From: Gracilimonas sp017641085
Lineage (GTDB): Bacteria; Bacteroidota; Rhodothermia; Balneolales; Balneolaceae
Assembly: GCF_046115515.1 (NCBI RefSeq)
Contig: NZ_CP175953.1
Reading direction: 5' to 3' (one strand)
Length of the DNA stretch: 64,000 bases
In this document: positions 55,793-63,732 of the stretch, piece after piece
Position numbering within the stretch: position 1 is the stretch's first letter
Layout of the letters: each line of letters begins with the position of its first letter
Translations under genes and position numbers: made by a program
The notes under the pieces: generated by a model
Database searches by the model: none
What the model saw: only the letters and a program-made list of their open reading frames with translations
What the model was told of the DNA's origin: nothing

Positions 55793-57151
55793 ATGCAAGA
55801 AGTAGCACATAAAAATTGGTCGCCAACATCGTGGAAAGATAAACCGGTAAAGCAACTGCCGGAATATCCCGATCAGGAGCGACTGGATAAAAGTTTTGAA
55901 ACCCTAAAATCTCTGCCACCGCTTGTCACTTCATGGGAAATTGAAGCCCTGAAGGATAAGCTGGCCAATGTTGCGGCAGGAAAAGCATTTCTTTTACAGG
56001 GTGGAGACTGTGCCGAGAGTTTTGACGCTACAAAAGCACCCAAAATTGTGAACATGGTGAAGGTGCTGCTGCAAACCAGCTTCATTCTGATTCACGAGAT
56101 GGGCGTACCCGTGTTGAGAGTTGGCCGGATTGCCGGGCAGTATGCCAAGCCACGCTCCAATGATTTTGAAATGGTGAATGGGGAAGAGATTCATAATTAC
56201 CGCGGAGATCTTATCAATGGCTATGAGTCTGAGTCCGGAATTCGCATGCCCGATCCACAGCGACTGTTGGAAGGCTATCACAAAGCCGGTTTAACGCTGA
56301 ATTTCTTGCGAGCTTTGGCAGATGAAGGTTTTGCCGATTTGCATCATCCCGAACAATGGGAACTCGATTTTATGCAGAACAACGAATATTACGCCGAATA
56401 CGAGGATATGGTGAACTCCATAACCAAAGCCGTGCGTTTTGTTGAGTCTATTGCACCGGATACGTTCTCAACACTACAAAAAGTAGACTTCTATACTTCA
56501 CACGAAGCGCTGAACTTGTATTACGATTCAGCCCAAACCCGACCTGTTCCGCGTAAAAAAGGATATTTTAACCTGAGTGCACATATGGTGTGGCTGGGTA
56601 ATCGAACCCGTGACCTGGACGGGGCACATGTTGAGTACTTTAAGGGGATCAATAATCCGGTGGGCATTAAATTAGGGCCTCCTTATGAAATTGATGAAAC
56701 GATGAAGCTGATAGAAACGCTGAATCCTAATCATGAGGCAGGTAAAATTGTGCTCATCACCCGTTTCGGAAAAGACATTGTTGAAAAGGAACTACCTAAA
56801 CTGATACAAGCCGTTCGTCGGGAAGGATTCCCGGTTGTTTGGAGTTCAGACCCCATGCACGGAAATACATTCAGCACCGATGGCGGCATTAAGACCCGAA
56901 ACTTTGATGATATATTAAGTGAAGTTCAGTCATCATTTGCTATACATCGGTCGGAGGGGAGTTACCTCGGCGGTGTTCACCTTGAGCTTACCGGTGATAA
57001 TGTGACCGAATGTGTGGGTGGCGCCAAAGGCTTGGGTGAAAAAGAACTTCAGCATAATTATGAGACTTTCTGTGATCCGCGACTCAATTACGAACAGAGC
57101 CTCGAAATGGCCTTTCTCGTAGCCCGCGAGTGGAAGAAGAGTTATTCTTAG
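55793..57151 (+). CDS. 3-deoxy-7-phosphoheptulonate synthase, class II
   Basis: 452 residues, plant-like class II DAHP synthase: first step of the shikimate pathway. LQGGDCAESFDA (metal Cys), VGRIAGQYAKPRS and WSSDPMHGNT are signature segments, with a C-terminal GVHLELTGDNVTECVGG. It is a single gene, divergent from the cyclase gene. Confidence 0.95.
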   Translation: MQEVAHKNWSPTSWKDKPVKQLPEYPDQERLDKSFETLKSLPPLVTSWEIEALKDKLANVAAGKAFLLQGGDCAESFDATKAPKIVNMVKVLLQTSFILIHEMGVPVLRVGRIAGQYAKPRSNDFEMVNGEEIHNYRGDLINGYESESGIRMPDPQRLLEGYHKAGLTLNFLRALADEGFADLHHPEQWELDFMQNNEYYAEYEDMVNSITKAVRFVESIAPDTFSTLQKVDFYTSHEALNLYYDSAQTRPVPRKKGYFNLSAHMVWLGNRTRDLDGAHVEYFKGINNPVGIKLGPPYEIDETMKLIETLNPNHEAGKIVLITRFGKDIVEKELPKLIQAVRREGFPVVWSSDPMHGNTFSTDGGIKTRNFDDILSEVQSSFAIHRSEGSYLGGVHLELTGDNVTECVGGAKGLGEKELQHNYETFCDPRLNYEQSLEMAFLVAREWKKSYS

Positions 57152-57152
57152 A

Positions 57153-57323
57153 GGTGTTAGGGGATAGGGATTAGGGATTAGGGATTAGGTGTTAGGTGTT
57201 AGTTAGTCACTCAGCGTAAGCGAAGAATCTTAGCTTTATTTAGATACCAAGTATTAAGGGCAAAGATCTTTCGCTTCCGCTCAAGATGACCCTAACACCT
57301 AACACCTAATCCCTAAAACCTAA
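57153..57323. repeat. Composite heptad hairpin with inner REP-like inverted repeat
   Basis: The outer left arm repeats GATTAGG three times then TGTTAGG in seven-base steps. The outer right arm (57291-57323) is its complement (CTAACACCTAACACCTAAT). Between them lie two mutually inverted segments, AGCGTAAGCGAAGAATCTT (57213-57231) and AAGATCTTTCGCTTCCGCT (57263-57281), of the type widely scattered in bacterial intergenic DNA. Confidence 0.75.
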
Positions 57324-57463
57324 GCTCCCCCTCTGTCAATTTTGTCTGGAGTCTGTCATAGTTGAAACGGCTTCACTGTCAACCTTTCTATTTTATAGAT
57401 TCTGTCTGAAATTTCATCAGTATCGTTTGCCCGTCTGTCAGCATATCCCTTTGCTGATTCTGT

Positions 57464-57480
57464 TGGCATATGCCTTGCAT
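57464..57480 (+). promoter_or_regulatory. Sigma-54 promoter of hsp20
   Basis: TGGCA-N6-TTGCAT with GG at 57465-57466 and GC at 57477-57478, exactly 12 bases apart as required for the -24/-12 elements. Transcription would start at about 57490, 40 bases before the hsp20 ATG. CTGTCA at 57333, 57353, 57376 and 57435 could be upstream activator sites. Confidence 0.7.
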
Positions 57481-57530
57481 TAGTTGAAATGAATTAATGA
57501 AAAAACGAAAACTTAAATGCGAGGTTAATT

Positions 57531-57959
57531 ATGGCACTTGTTAATTACACCCGACCCAATGTTGATCTTCACTCAAAAAGATTCAGCGATATCTTAGATG
57601 AGTTTTTCAATGAATCACTGAATTACAGAAACGATTCGTTCATGCCTTCAGTAGATATTTCTGAAACTGAAAATCAGTTCGATGTTTCAGTTTCGCTACC
57701 CGGTATGAATAAAGAAGATATTAACGTTGATCTCGACAACGGACACCTTACAATAAGCGGTGAGCGTAAACTCGAGAGCGAAGGAAGCGGTAAAAACTTT
57801 CACAGGGTAGAATCAAGTTATGGCTCATTCAGCCGTTCTTTCCAGCTACCCGACAGTATTGATGAAGAAAGTATTACTGCGAAATATGAAAATGGTATTC
57901 TGAATATCACCATTGCCAAAAGCGAAGAAAAGGTTAAGAAGAAGATCGAGATTTCATAA
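57531..57959 (+). CDS. Small heat shock protein Hsp20
   Basis: 142 residues with an alpha-crystallin domain at about 40-135 (PSVDISETENQFDVSVSLPG, then GILNITIAKSEEKVKKK). It binds unfolding proteins and hands them to ATP-driven chaperones such as ClpB, encoded 2 kb downstream. A GAGG sequence lies nine bases before the ATG. A sigma-54 type promoter and a terminator flank it, so it is monocistronic. Confidence 0.93.
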   Translation: MALVNYTRPNVDLHSKRFSDILDEFFNESLNYRNDSFMPSVDISETENQFDVSVSLPGMNKEDINVDLDNGHLTISGERKLESEGSGKNFHRVESSYGSFSRSFQLPDSIDEESITAKYENGILNITIAKSEEKVKKKIEIS

Positions 57960-57983
57960 ATCTGATCCATTAGGTTAAGGGAG

Positions 57984-58018
57984 CCGAAGTCCCTTCAGTG
58001 GGGCTTCGGTTTCTTATT
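57984..58018 (+). terminator. Terminator of hsp20
   Basis: Stem CCGAAGTCCC / GGGGCTTCGG around TTCAGT, followed by a T-rich tract. Confidence 0.9.
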
Positions 58019-58120
58019 TACATCTACAGAATTGTAAAGGTTTGTGGAAGCACACAATTTTAATAAGGTGACACGTTGTTAAGACCGCAATCCATGAATA
58101 ACAATTAAATCAGAGTAAAT

Positions 58121-59605
58121 ATGAGTACCACAGTAAAGAATATATTTGGGGTGGCCGCAGCGGTTGTTGTGTTGTTAGGTTTTAATCTTGCCATCGACAG
58201 CACTTCCGTAACCTTTTCGGATTCTACCAAAAATAAAGTAGAATCTGCTGAGGAAAAGCCGGTTGCTTCACTCAAAGATTTTAATGATGCCATTGTTGAT
58301 ATCGCCGAAAACACAAATCCATCGGTTGTAACCATAACCACTAAGCGTGTGGAAGAAGTGCGGGTAATCAATCCTTTTTCACAGTTTTTTGGAAACCCCA
58401 GAGGTGACGGTGAAACCCGGGAGCGAGTTCAGCGTGGGTTAGGTTCAGGAGTGATTGTATCTGATGAAGGGTATATACTGACCAATAACCATGTAATTGA
58501 ACAAGCCGATGAAATACAGGTGCGTTTGTTTGATGGCAACGAAGTTGATGCCGAACTGATTGGCACAGACCCGCAAACCGACATCGCCGTACTAAGAATA
58601 GATGTAGATAATCCACCGGCTGTTCCAATGGGCAACAGCGATGAATTAAAAGTAGGCTCATTTGTACTGGCAATTGGAAGTCCGCTTAGCGAGAATTTAG
58701 CACACACGGTATCTTTTGGAATCGTCTCTGCTAAGGGCCGGAATATTGGGTTGATCCAAAACCGACAGGAGCAATGGGTTGGTTATGAAGATTTTATTCA
58801 GACGGATGCAGCCATCAATCCGGGTAACTCCGGCGGCGCCCTCATTGATATAAATGGAGAATTAGTAGGAATTAATTCGGCTATTGCATCCCGATCCGGT
58901 GGAAATGACGGCATTGGATTTACCATCCCCATCAACCTGGCAAAACGAATTATGAACGATCTGGTTGATGATGGCGAAGTTTCCAGAGGGTATCTGGGAA
59001 TGTACATGGCCGGAGAAGTAGATCAAACGATGGCACGTGGACTGGGACTTGGGGATATCCGGGGAATCATGGTAGGTCGTGTTGATGAAGACGGGCCTGC
59101 GGATAAAGCCGGTTTACAGGAAAAAGATATCATCGTATCATTGAACGGAGAAAAGGTCAAAGACTGGGCCAGTTTCCGAACCAGAATTGCTTCTTTCAAA
59201 CCGGGAGATGAAATTGCCCTGGGTATTATCCGTGATGAAGATAATATGACGCTGGACGTTACGTTAGGAAAACGTCCTCAGGAACAAACAGCTTCTATCG
59301 CCCCTCAAAATAAAGAAGAGATGGACGAGCGACTTGGCTTTACGGTACGGGAGCTGTCATCTGAAATTCGCAGACAGCTCAATATTGAAAACGAAACCGA
59401 AGGAGTTGTTGTTCTGGAAGTGAGAGATGGCAGTAATGCTTACGAAAGAGGGCTCAGATCCCGGGACATTATTACCGAAGTTGGCAGAACACCTATTGAT
59501 TCAACAAAAGATTTTTACGAACAGCTTGAAGATTTAGAAACTGATGTTGTTCTTTTGACCATTAAAAGAAATGATTTGGAACAATACATCGCTTTCGAGA
59601 TATAA
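58121..59605 (+). CDS. HtrA/DegP-type periplasmic serine protease
   Basis: 494 residues. An N-terminal membrane segment (residues about 7-25) exports or anchors it. The trypsin-like domain has His124 in TNNHVIE, Asp154 in TDIAVL and Ser237 in GNSGGAL. Two PDZ domains follow (about 290-375 and 405-490). It degrades misfolded envelope proteins. It lies in a stress cluster with hsp20 and clpB, each separately transcribed. Confidence 0.94.
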   Translation: MSTTVKNIFGVAAAVVVLLGFNLAIDSTSVTFSDSTKNKVESAEEKPVASLKDFNDAIVDIAENTNPSVVTITTKRVEEVRVINPFSQFFGNPRGDGETRERVQRGLGSGVIVSDEGYILTNNHVIEQADEIQVRLFDGNEVDAELIGTDPQTDIAVLRIDVDNPPAVPMGNSDELKVGSFVLAIGSPLSENLAHTVSFGIVSAKGRNIGLIQNRQEQWVGYEDFIQTDAAINPGNSGGALIDINGELVGINSAIASRSGGNDGIGFTIPINLAKRIMNDLVDDGEVSRGYLGMYMAGEVDQTMARGLGLGDIRGIMVGRVDEDGPADKAGLQEKDIIVSLNGEKVKDWASFRTRIASFKPGDEIALGIIRDEDNMTLDVTLGKRPQEQTASIAPQNKEEMDERLGFTVRELSSEIRRQLNIENETEGVVVLEVRDGSNAYERGLRSRDIITEVGRTPIDSTKDFYEQLEDLETDVVLLTIKRNDLEQYIAFEI

Positions 59606-59643
59606 ATGTAATCGAAGCATAGATTTTTGTACCCCGAAAACCC

Positions 59644-59686
59644 AAACCTTGATCCCTGATACGGATCAGGGTTTTTATTCCGGGTC
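59644..59686 (+). terminator. Terminator module 1 (after htrA)
   Basis: AAACCTTGATC / GATCAGGGTTT stem with T-run. Together with the preceding GTACCCCGAAAACCC it forms a unit repeated 163-164 bases further on. Confidence 0.8.
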
Positions 59687-59689
59687 GGG

Positions 59690-59840
59690 AACTATAACCG
59701 ACTCAAAACGTGTTTTCCATTTACCAAAAATTACACGGATACTTTGTTAACATTTTGTATCTTATAGCATAAGATTTTAGAAAAGAATTTGTACCCCGAA
59801 AAACCCAAACCCTGAACTCTGATACAGTTCGGGGTTTTTT
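59690..59840 (+). ncRNA. Possible small RNA ending at terminator module 2
   Basis: A second terminator (stem AAACCCTGAACT / AGTTCGGGGTTT at 59807-59838, T-run) has no gene in front of it after the first terminator has ended the htrA transcript. A short transcript starting near 59760 would account for it. There is no expression evidence and no recognised RNA family; a plain duplication of the htrA terminator is equally possible. Confidence 0.25.
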
Positions 59841-60118
59841 ATTTTAAGCAATTTCAGGGGGATAGCATCTACTTCAATAGAATATGAGCTTCCATTAAAT
59901 GACAAGTAGAGCTGATGTTATTGCACGCACAGCAATCACCGGTTTGAGTTGATTTCTAATACTGATGCTCTTCTGTTCCTGTCTATATGTAGCTTCTCAA
60001 AAAAATGAACTGCAGCCATTACCCTTCAAATTCATTTTCGTCCTGCAATTCTGTCAATAAAATTTCGTAGGCACGATTTTGGTTTTTATTCAGGTAGAAA
60101 AGAAAAAAGGAGATTGAC

Positions 60119-62758
60119 ATGAATCTGAATAAATTTACACTGAAAGCGCAGGAGGCTGTACAAAAAGCACTTGAGCTGGCCCAAAGCTACAACAACCAAG
60201 CCGTTGAACCTGCCCATATTTTAAAAGCATTTCTGAGTGACCAAGAGAGCATAGTAAATACATTGTTGAGCAAATTGGGGGCAAACCCGTCGGCTATTGA
60301 GAACGTGGTGGAAACAACCCTGGACCGGCTTCCAAAAGTTCAGGGTGCTTCCGTTTCAGGTCAGTATTTATCCAATACGAGTAAAGAACTTTTTGATGTT
60401 GCCCAGAAAGAAGGAAATAAGCTGGGCGATGAATACATCAGTTCCGAACACGTATTAATTGGAATGACGACCGTAAAAGGGGAGATCGCGAATCTGTTGA
60501 AAGATCAGAGCGTGACCAAAGAGAACATTCTGAAAGTGTTGAAGGATGTCCGTGGCAATCAAACCGTGGACGATCCGAATGCTGAAAGCCGGTATGGGGC
60601 CCTGAAGAAATACGCCCGCGACCTCAATGACCTGGCCGAAAAGAATAAGCTGGATCCCGTTATTGGCCGGGATCAGGAAATCCGGCGCGTAATGCAAATT
60701 CTTACCCGCCGAACAAAGAATAACCCCGTTTTAATTGGTGAACCCGGTGTAGGTAAAACAGCTATCGCTGAAGGCATGGCTTTGAGAATAGTTCGTGGGG
60801 ATGTTCCTGAAGGACTTAAAACCAAACGAATTGTAGCCCTCGATATGGGCTCGCTGGTAGCAGGTACAAAATTCCGTGGTGAGTTTGAAGAACGACTGAA
60901 AGCGGTAGTGAAAGATGTATCGGATTCTGACGGTGAAATCATTTTGTTTATTGATGAGATTCATACCCTGGTTGGAGCCGGTGCCACCGAGGGCGCCATG
61001 GATGCTGCCAACATTCTGAAGCCGGCGCTTGCCCGGGGCGAACTTCACGCCATCGGGGCCACTACGCTCGATGAATACCGCAAGTACATTGAGAAAGACA
61101 AAGCGTTGGAACGGCGACTACAAACTGTGTTGGTGGGCGAACCTTCTGTTGAAGATACGGTTTCGATTCTCCGCGGATTGCAGGAGCGTTATGAAGTACA
61201 TCACGGTGTTCGGATAACCGACTCGGCCGTGGTAGCTGCAGCCGAGCTTTCCCACCGATATATCGGAGATCGTTTTCTCCCGGATAAAGCTATTGACCTG
61301 ATTGATGAGGCCGCTTCCCGGTTACGGCTTCAGATTGATTCCCTTCCGGAAGAACTGGATGCCCTGGAACGCCAAATCCGTCAGTTAGAAATTGAGCGGG
61401 AGGCATTAAAACGGGAAAAAGATCAATCCAAAATGAAAGGGATTGAGAAAGAGCTCGCCGATCTGGAAGAAGATCGAAAATCGATGCGGGTGCAATGGGA
61501 GCAGGAACGCGAACTGATCCAAAGGGTGAGAGAGCTGAAGCAAGCCATTGACACGGCCCGAAACGAAGCCGATAAAGCTGAGCGACAGGGGAACTATGAA
61601 AAAGTAGCTGAATTACGCTATGGAACAATCACCCAGCTTGAGAATGAACTGCAGGAGTCGCAAAAGAAACTGGATGACATGCAGGAAAATCAGTCTTTGC
61701 TGAAAGAGGAGGTGGATGCGGAAGACATCGCCGATATCGTTGCACGCTGGACCGGCATTCCGGTTCGGAAGATGCTACAAAGTGAACGTAAGAAACTGCT
61801 GCAGTTGGAAGAAGAACTACATAAGCGGGTAATCGGCCAAGATAAAGCAATTGAAGCTGTATCTCATGCTGTTCGGCGTTCGCGGGCCGGACTTCAGGAT
61901 GAACAGAAACCGATTGGCTCCTTCTTCTTTCTCGGGTCAACCGGTGTGGGTAAAACCGAGCTTGCCCGTTCGCTGGCAGATTTTTTGTTCAACGACGAAA
62001 ATGCCATGATTCGAATCGATATGAGTGAGTACATGGAGAAGCACAGCGTAAGCCGTTTGGTGGGAGCTCCTCCGGGATATGTAGGCTACGACGAGGGTGG
62101 ACAGCTTACGGAGGCCGCACGTCGACATCCTTATTCGGTTATTCTGCTGGACGAAATCGAAAAAGCACACGCGGATGTATTCAACATTCTGCTGCAGGTA
62201 CTGGATGAAGGCCGCCTGACTGATAACAAAGGTGTTACGGTGGATTTCAAAAATACGATCATCATTATGACGTCGAATATTGGTTCGCACCTGATTTCCA
62301 ATGAGATTGAGAAAACCGGTGGCAATATGAGTGATGAGAAATACGAAGAGCTTCAAAACAAACTGATTGAGCAGCTGAAGCAAACCATCCGGCCGGAGTT
62401 TTTGAACCGAGTGGACGATACCATTGTATTTCATCCGCTGGGTCAGGAACACATCCGAGCCATTGTGGATATTCAGCTTCGAAGAGTGCACGAAATGCTC
62501 CGGAAGAGTGAAGTGACCCTTGATGTATCTGATACTGTCAAAGACTGGCTGGCTGTCCGGGGATATGACCCGGTGTATGGAGCGCGTCCGCTGAAGCGGG
62601 TGATTCAACAGAATATCACCAATAAACTGGCCACGAAATTAATCAGCCGTGAAGAAGAAGGCCCGGTTCATTACGAGGCCACCATCAACAAAGCAAAAGA
62701 TGGCATCGACTTTGCCGAAGTTCTGGATGATGTAGAAGCCTGGGCGGAAGAGGATTGA
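60119..62758 (+). CDS. clpB: ClpB disaggregase
   Basis: 879 residues. Clp-N repeats (1-145), AAA1 with GEPGVGKT, a coiled-coil middle domain (about 410-525, with KREKDQSKMKGIEKEL), and AAA2 with GSTGVGKT. It rescues aggregated proteins together with DnaK and small heat shock proteins. An AAGGAG sequence lies six bases before the ATG, a clear Shine-Dalgarno site, unusual among its neighbours. Confidence 0.96.
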   Translation: MNLNKFTLKAQEAVQKALELAQSYNNQAVEPAHILKAFLSDQESIVNTLLSKLGANPSAIENVVETTLDRLPKVQGASVSGQYLSNTSKELFDVAQKEGNKLGDEYISSEHVLIGMTTVKGEIANLLKDQSVTKENILKVLKDVRGNQTVDDPNAESRYGALKKYARDLNDLAEKNKLDPVIGRDQEIRRVMQILTRRTKNNPVLIGEPGVGKTAIAEGMALRIVRGDVPEGLKTKRIVALDMGSLVAGTKFRGEFEERLKAVVKDVSDSDGEIILFIDEIHTLVGAGATEGAMDAANILKPALARGELHAIGATTLDEYRKYIEKDKALERRLQTVLVGEPSVEDTVSILRGLQERYEVHHGVRITDSAVVAAAELSHRYIGDRFLPDKAIDLIDEAASRLRLQIDSLPEELDALERQIRQLEIEREALKREKDQSKMKGIEKELADLEEDRKSMRVQWEQERELIQRVRELKQAIDTARNEADKAERQGNYEKVAELRYGTITQLENELQESQKKLDDMQENQSLLKEEVDAEDIADIVARWTGIPVRKMLQSERKKLLQLEEELHKRVIGQDKAIEAVSHAVRRSRAGLQDEQKPIGSFFFLGSTGVGKTELARSLADFLFNDENAMIRIDMSEYMEKHSVSRLVGAPPGYVGYDEGGQLTEAARRHPYSVILLDEIEKAHADVFNILLQVLDEGRLTDNKGVTVDFKNTIIIMTSNIGSHLISNEIEKTGGNMSDEKYEELQNKLIEQLKQTIRPEFLNRVDDTIVFHPLGQEHIRAIVDIQLRRVHEMLRKSEVTLDVSDTVKDWLAVRGYDPVYGARPLKRVIQQNITNKLATKLISREEEGPVHYEATINKAKDGIDFAEVLDDVEAWAEED

Positions 62759-62761
62759 AAA

Positions 62762-62834
62762 TTTAAAATTAAGAATTAAAAATTGGGTTGGGAGTTCTTG
62801 ACCACCCAATTTTTAATTTTAAATTCTTAATTTT
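62762..62834. terminator. Long AT-rich palindrome between clpB and a convergent gene
   Basis: Arms of about 30 bases: AAATTTAAAATTAAGAATTA..ATTGGGT and its complement ACCCAATTTTTAATTTTAAA. It should terminate transcripts from both sides. Confidence 0.75.
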
Positions 62835-62844
62835 GAATTCCAGC

Positions 62845-63267
62845 TTAGCTGGACAAATTAGTCTCGCCCTTAATTTTCTCATACTCTTCATCGTTTGGTT
62901 CCCAGAGTTCGATTTTGTAGCCATTGGGATCCATAATCCAGCCGAACTTGCCGTATTCGTAAACTTCCATTTCTCCTATAATTTCCACGCCTTCCTCTTC
63001 AAGAACCTTAAGCAGCTCTTCCAGGTTATCTACCCGGTAATTAACCATTGCGTCTTTTTTGCTGGGATTGGTGTATTCGGTGTTTTCATCAAACATGCTC
63101 CAGGCGGTGTAGCCCTTCTTATCCGGGTTTTCGGCATGTCGCCACTCAAAGGTGCCGCCATACTTTCCGCTTTTAATACCCAGATGGTCCCGGTACCAAT
63201 CTCTTGTGGCATCGGGATCTTTAGCTTTCAAAAATACGCCACCAATTCCGGTTACTCGCTTTTTCAT
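62845..63267 (-). CDS. VOC-superfamily (glyoxalase/dioxygenase-like) protein
   Basis: 140 residues with two beta-alpha-beta-beta-beta repeats. The start is GIGGVFLKAKDPDATRDWYRDHLGIK and the end has MDPNGYKIELWEP with a metal-type Glu. The family covers glyoxalases, bleomycin-resistance and dioxygenase-like enzymes; the reaction is not evident. It is separated from a second VOC gene by a heptad hairpin. Confidence 0.88.
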   Translation of the reverse strand: MKKRVTGIGGVFLKAKDPDATRDWYRDHLGIKSGKYGGTFEWRHAENPDKKGYTAWSMFDENTEYTNPSKKDAMVNYRVDNLEELLKVLEEEGVEIIGEMEVYEYGKFGWIMDPNGYKIELWEPNDEEYEKIKGETNLSS

Positions 63268-63271
63268 AGAT

Positions 63272-63364
63272 TTTGATTTTTAGCTGTTAGCTTTCGGCCT
63301 TCAGCTTTCAGTTTATGTCTCTGAAAAAAACTGAAAGCTGTTTACTGATGGCTGAAAGCTAACT
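63272..63364. repeat. Heptad-period hairpin between two VOC genes
   Basis: The left arm reads TAGCTGT TAGCTTT CGGCCTT CAGCTTT CAGTTTA; the right arm reads ACTGAAA GCTGTTT ACTGATG GCTGAAA GCTAACT. Both run in seven-base steps and are mutually complementary. Confidence 0.75.
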
Positions 63365-63366
63365 TA

Positions 63367-63717
63367 TTAATCGTTATGCTGGTCAAATAAAATCTGGTTT
63401 CCATCCGGGTCTTCGATGCAAAAGTGGCACGGACCTTTATCCTCGTGGATGGAATCTGACTCCATCAGGAATGTAACCTCCTTTTCCTTTAAATCTTTAT
63501 AGACACTTCGGGCATCTGTTGGGTTAAAGGTGATGATATTTTCCTCAAACATATCCTGGAATAAACCGATCAGAGAATTTCCCTTCTTCATAATAATCCA
63601 GTTGTTCTCGATGGGGCCGGTACCTTCAACCGGTTCAAACCCCAGTTTTTCATAAAATGCTTTAGAGGCATGGATGTCTTTAACTGCAAGTGAAAGAGAG
63701 TGATTATTAGGATTCAT
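63367..63717 (-). CDS. VOC-superfamily protein, single-domain
   Basis: 116 residues. SLAVKDIHASKAFYEKLGFEPV at the start and FCIEDPDGNQILFDQH at the end are typical of the VOC fold. Length and motifs differ from the neighbouring VOC protein, so this is not a simple duplicate. The substrate is unknown. 15 bases separate it from the upstream DUF1801-like gene. Confidence 0.87.
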   Translation of the reverse strand: MNPNNHSLSLAVKDIHASKAFYEKLGFEPVEGTGPIENNWIIMKKGNSLIGLFQDMFEENIITFNPTDARSVYKDLKEKEVTFLMESDSIHEDKGPCHFCIEDPDGNQILFDQHND

Positions 63718-63732
63718 GATAATGTGGTTTCG

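Larger units (their letters stand above)
57152..57530. other. Intergenic region with REP-like hairpin and hsp20 promoter
   Basis: 379 bases. 57153-57323 is a large composite hairpin; 57333-57440 holds repeated CTGTCA/TGTCTG words; 57464-57480 is the sigma-54 promoter. No ORF of note. Confidence 0.7.
59606..60118 (+). other. Intergenic region with duplicated terminator modules before clpB
   Basis: 513 bases without a convincing ORF. It holds two near-identical modules (about 59627 and 59790), each TTTGTACCCCGAAAA...CCCAAACC followed by a hairpin and T-run. A TTTGTTAACATTTTGTATCTT stretch between them could be a promoter. Near clpB there is one CTGTCA (60051) and a weak GGCACG box. Confidence 0.6.
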
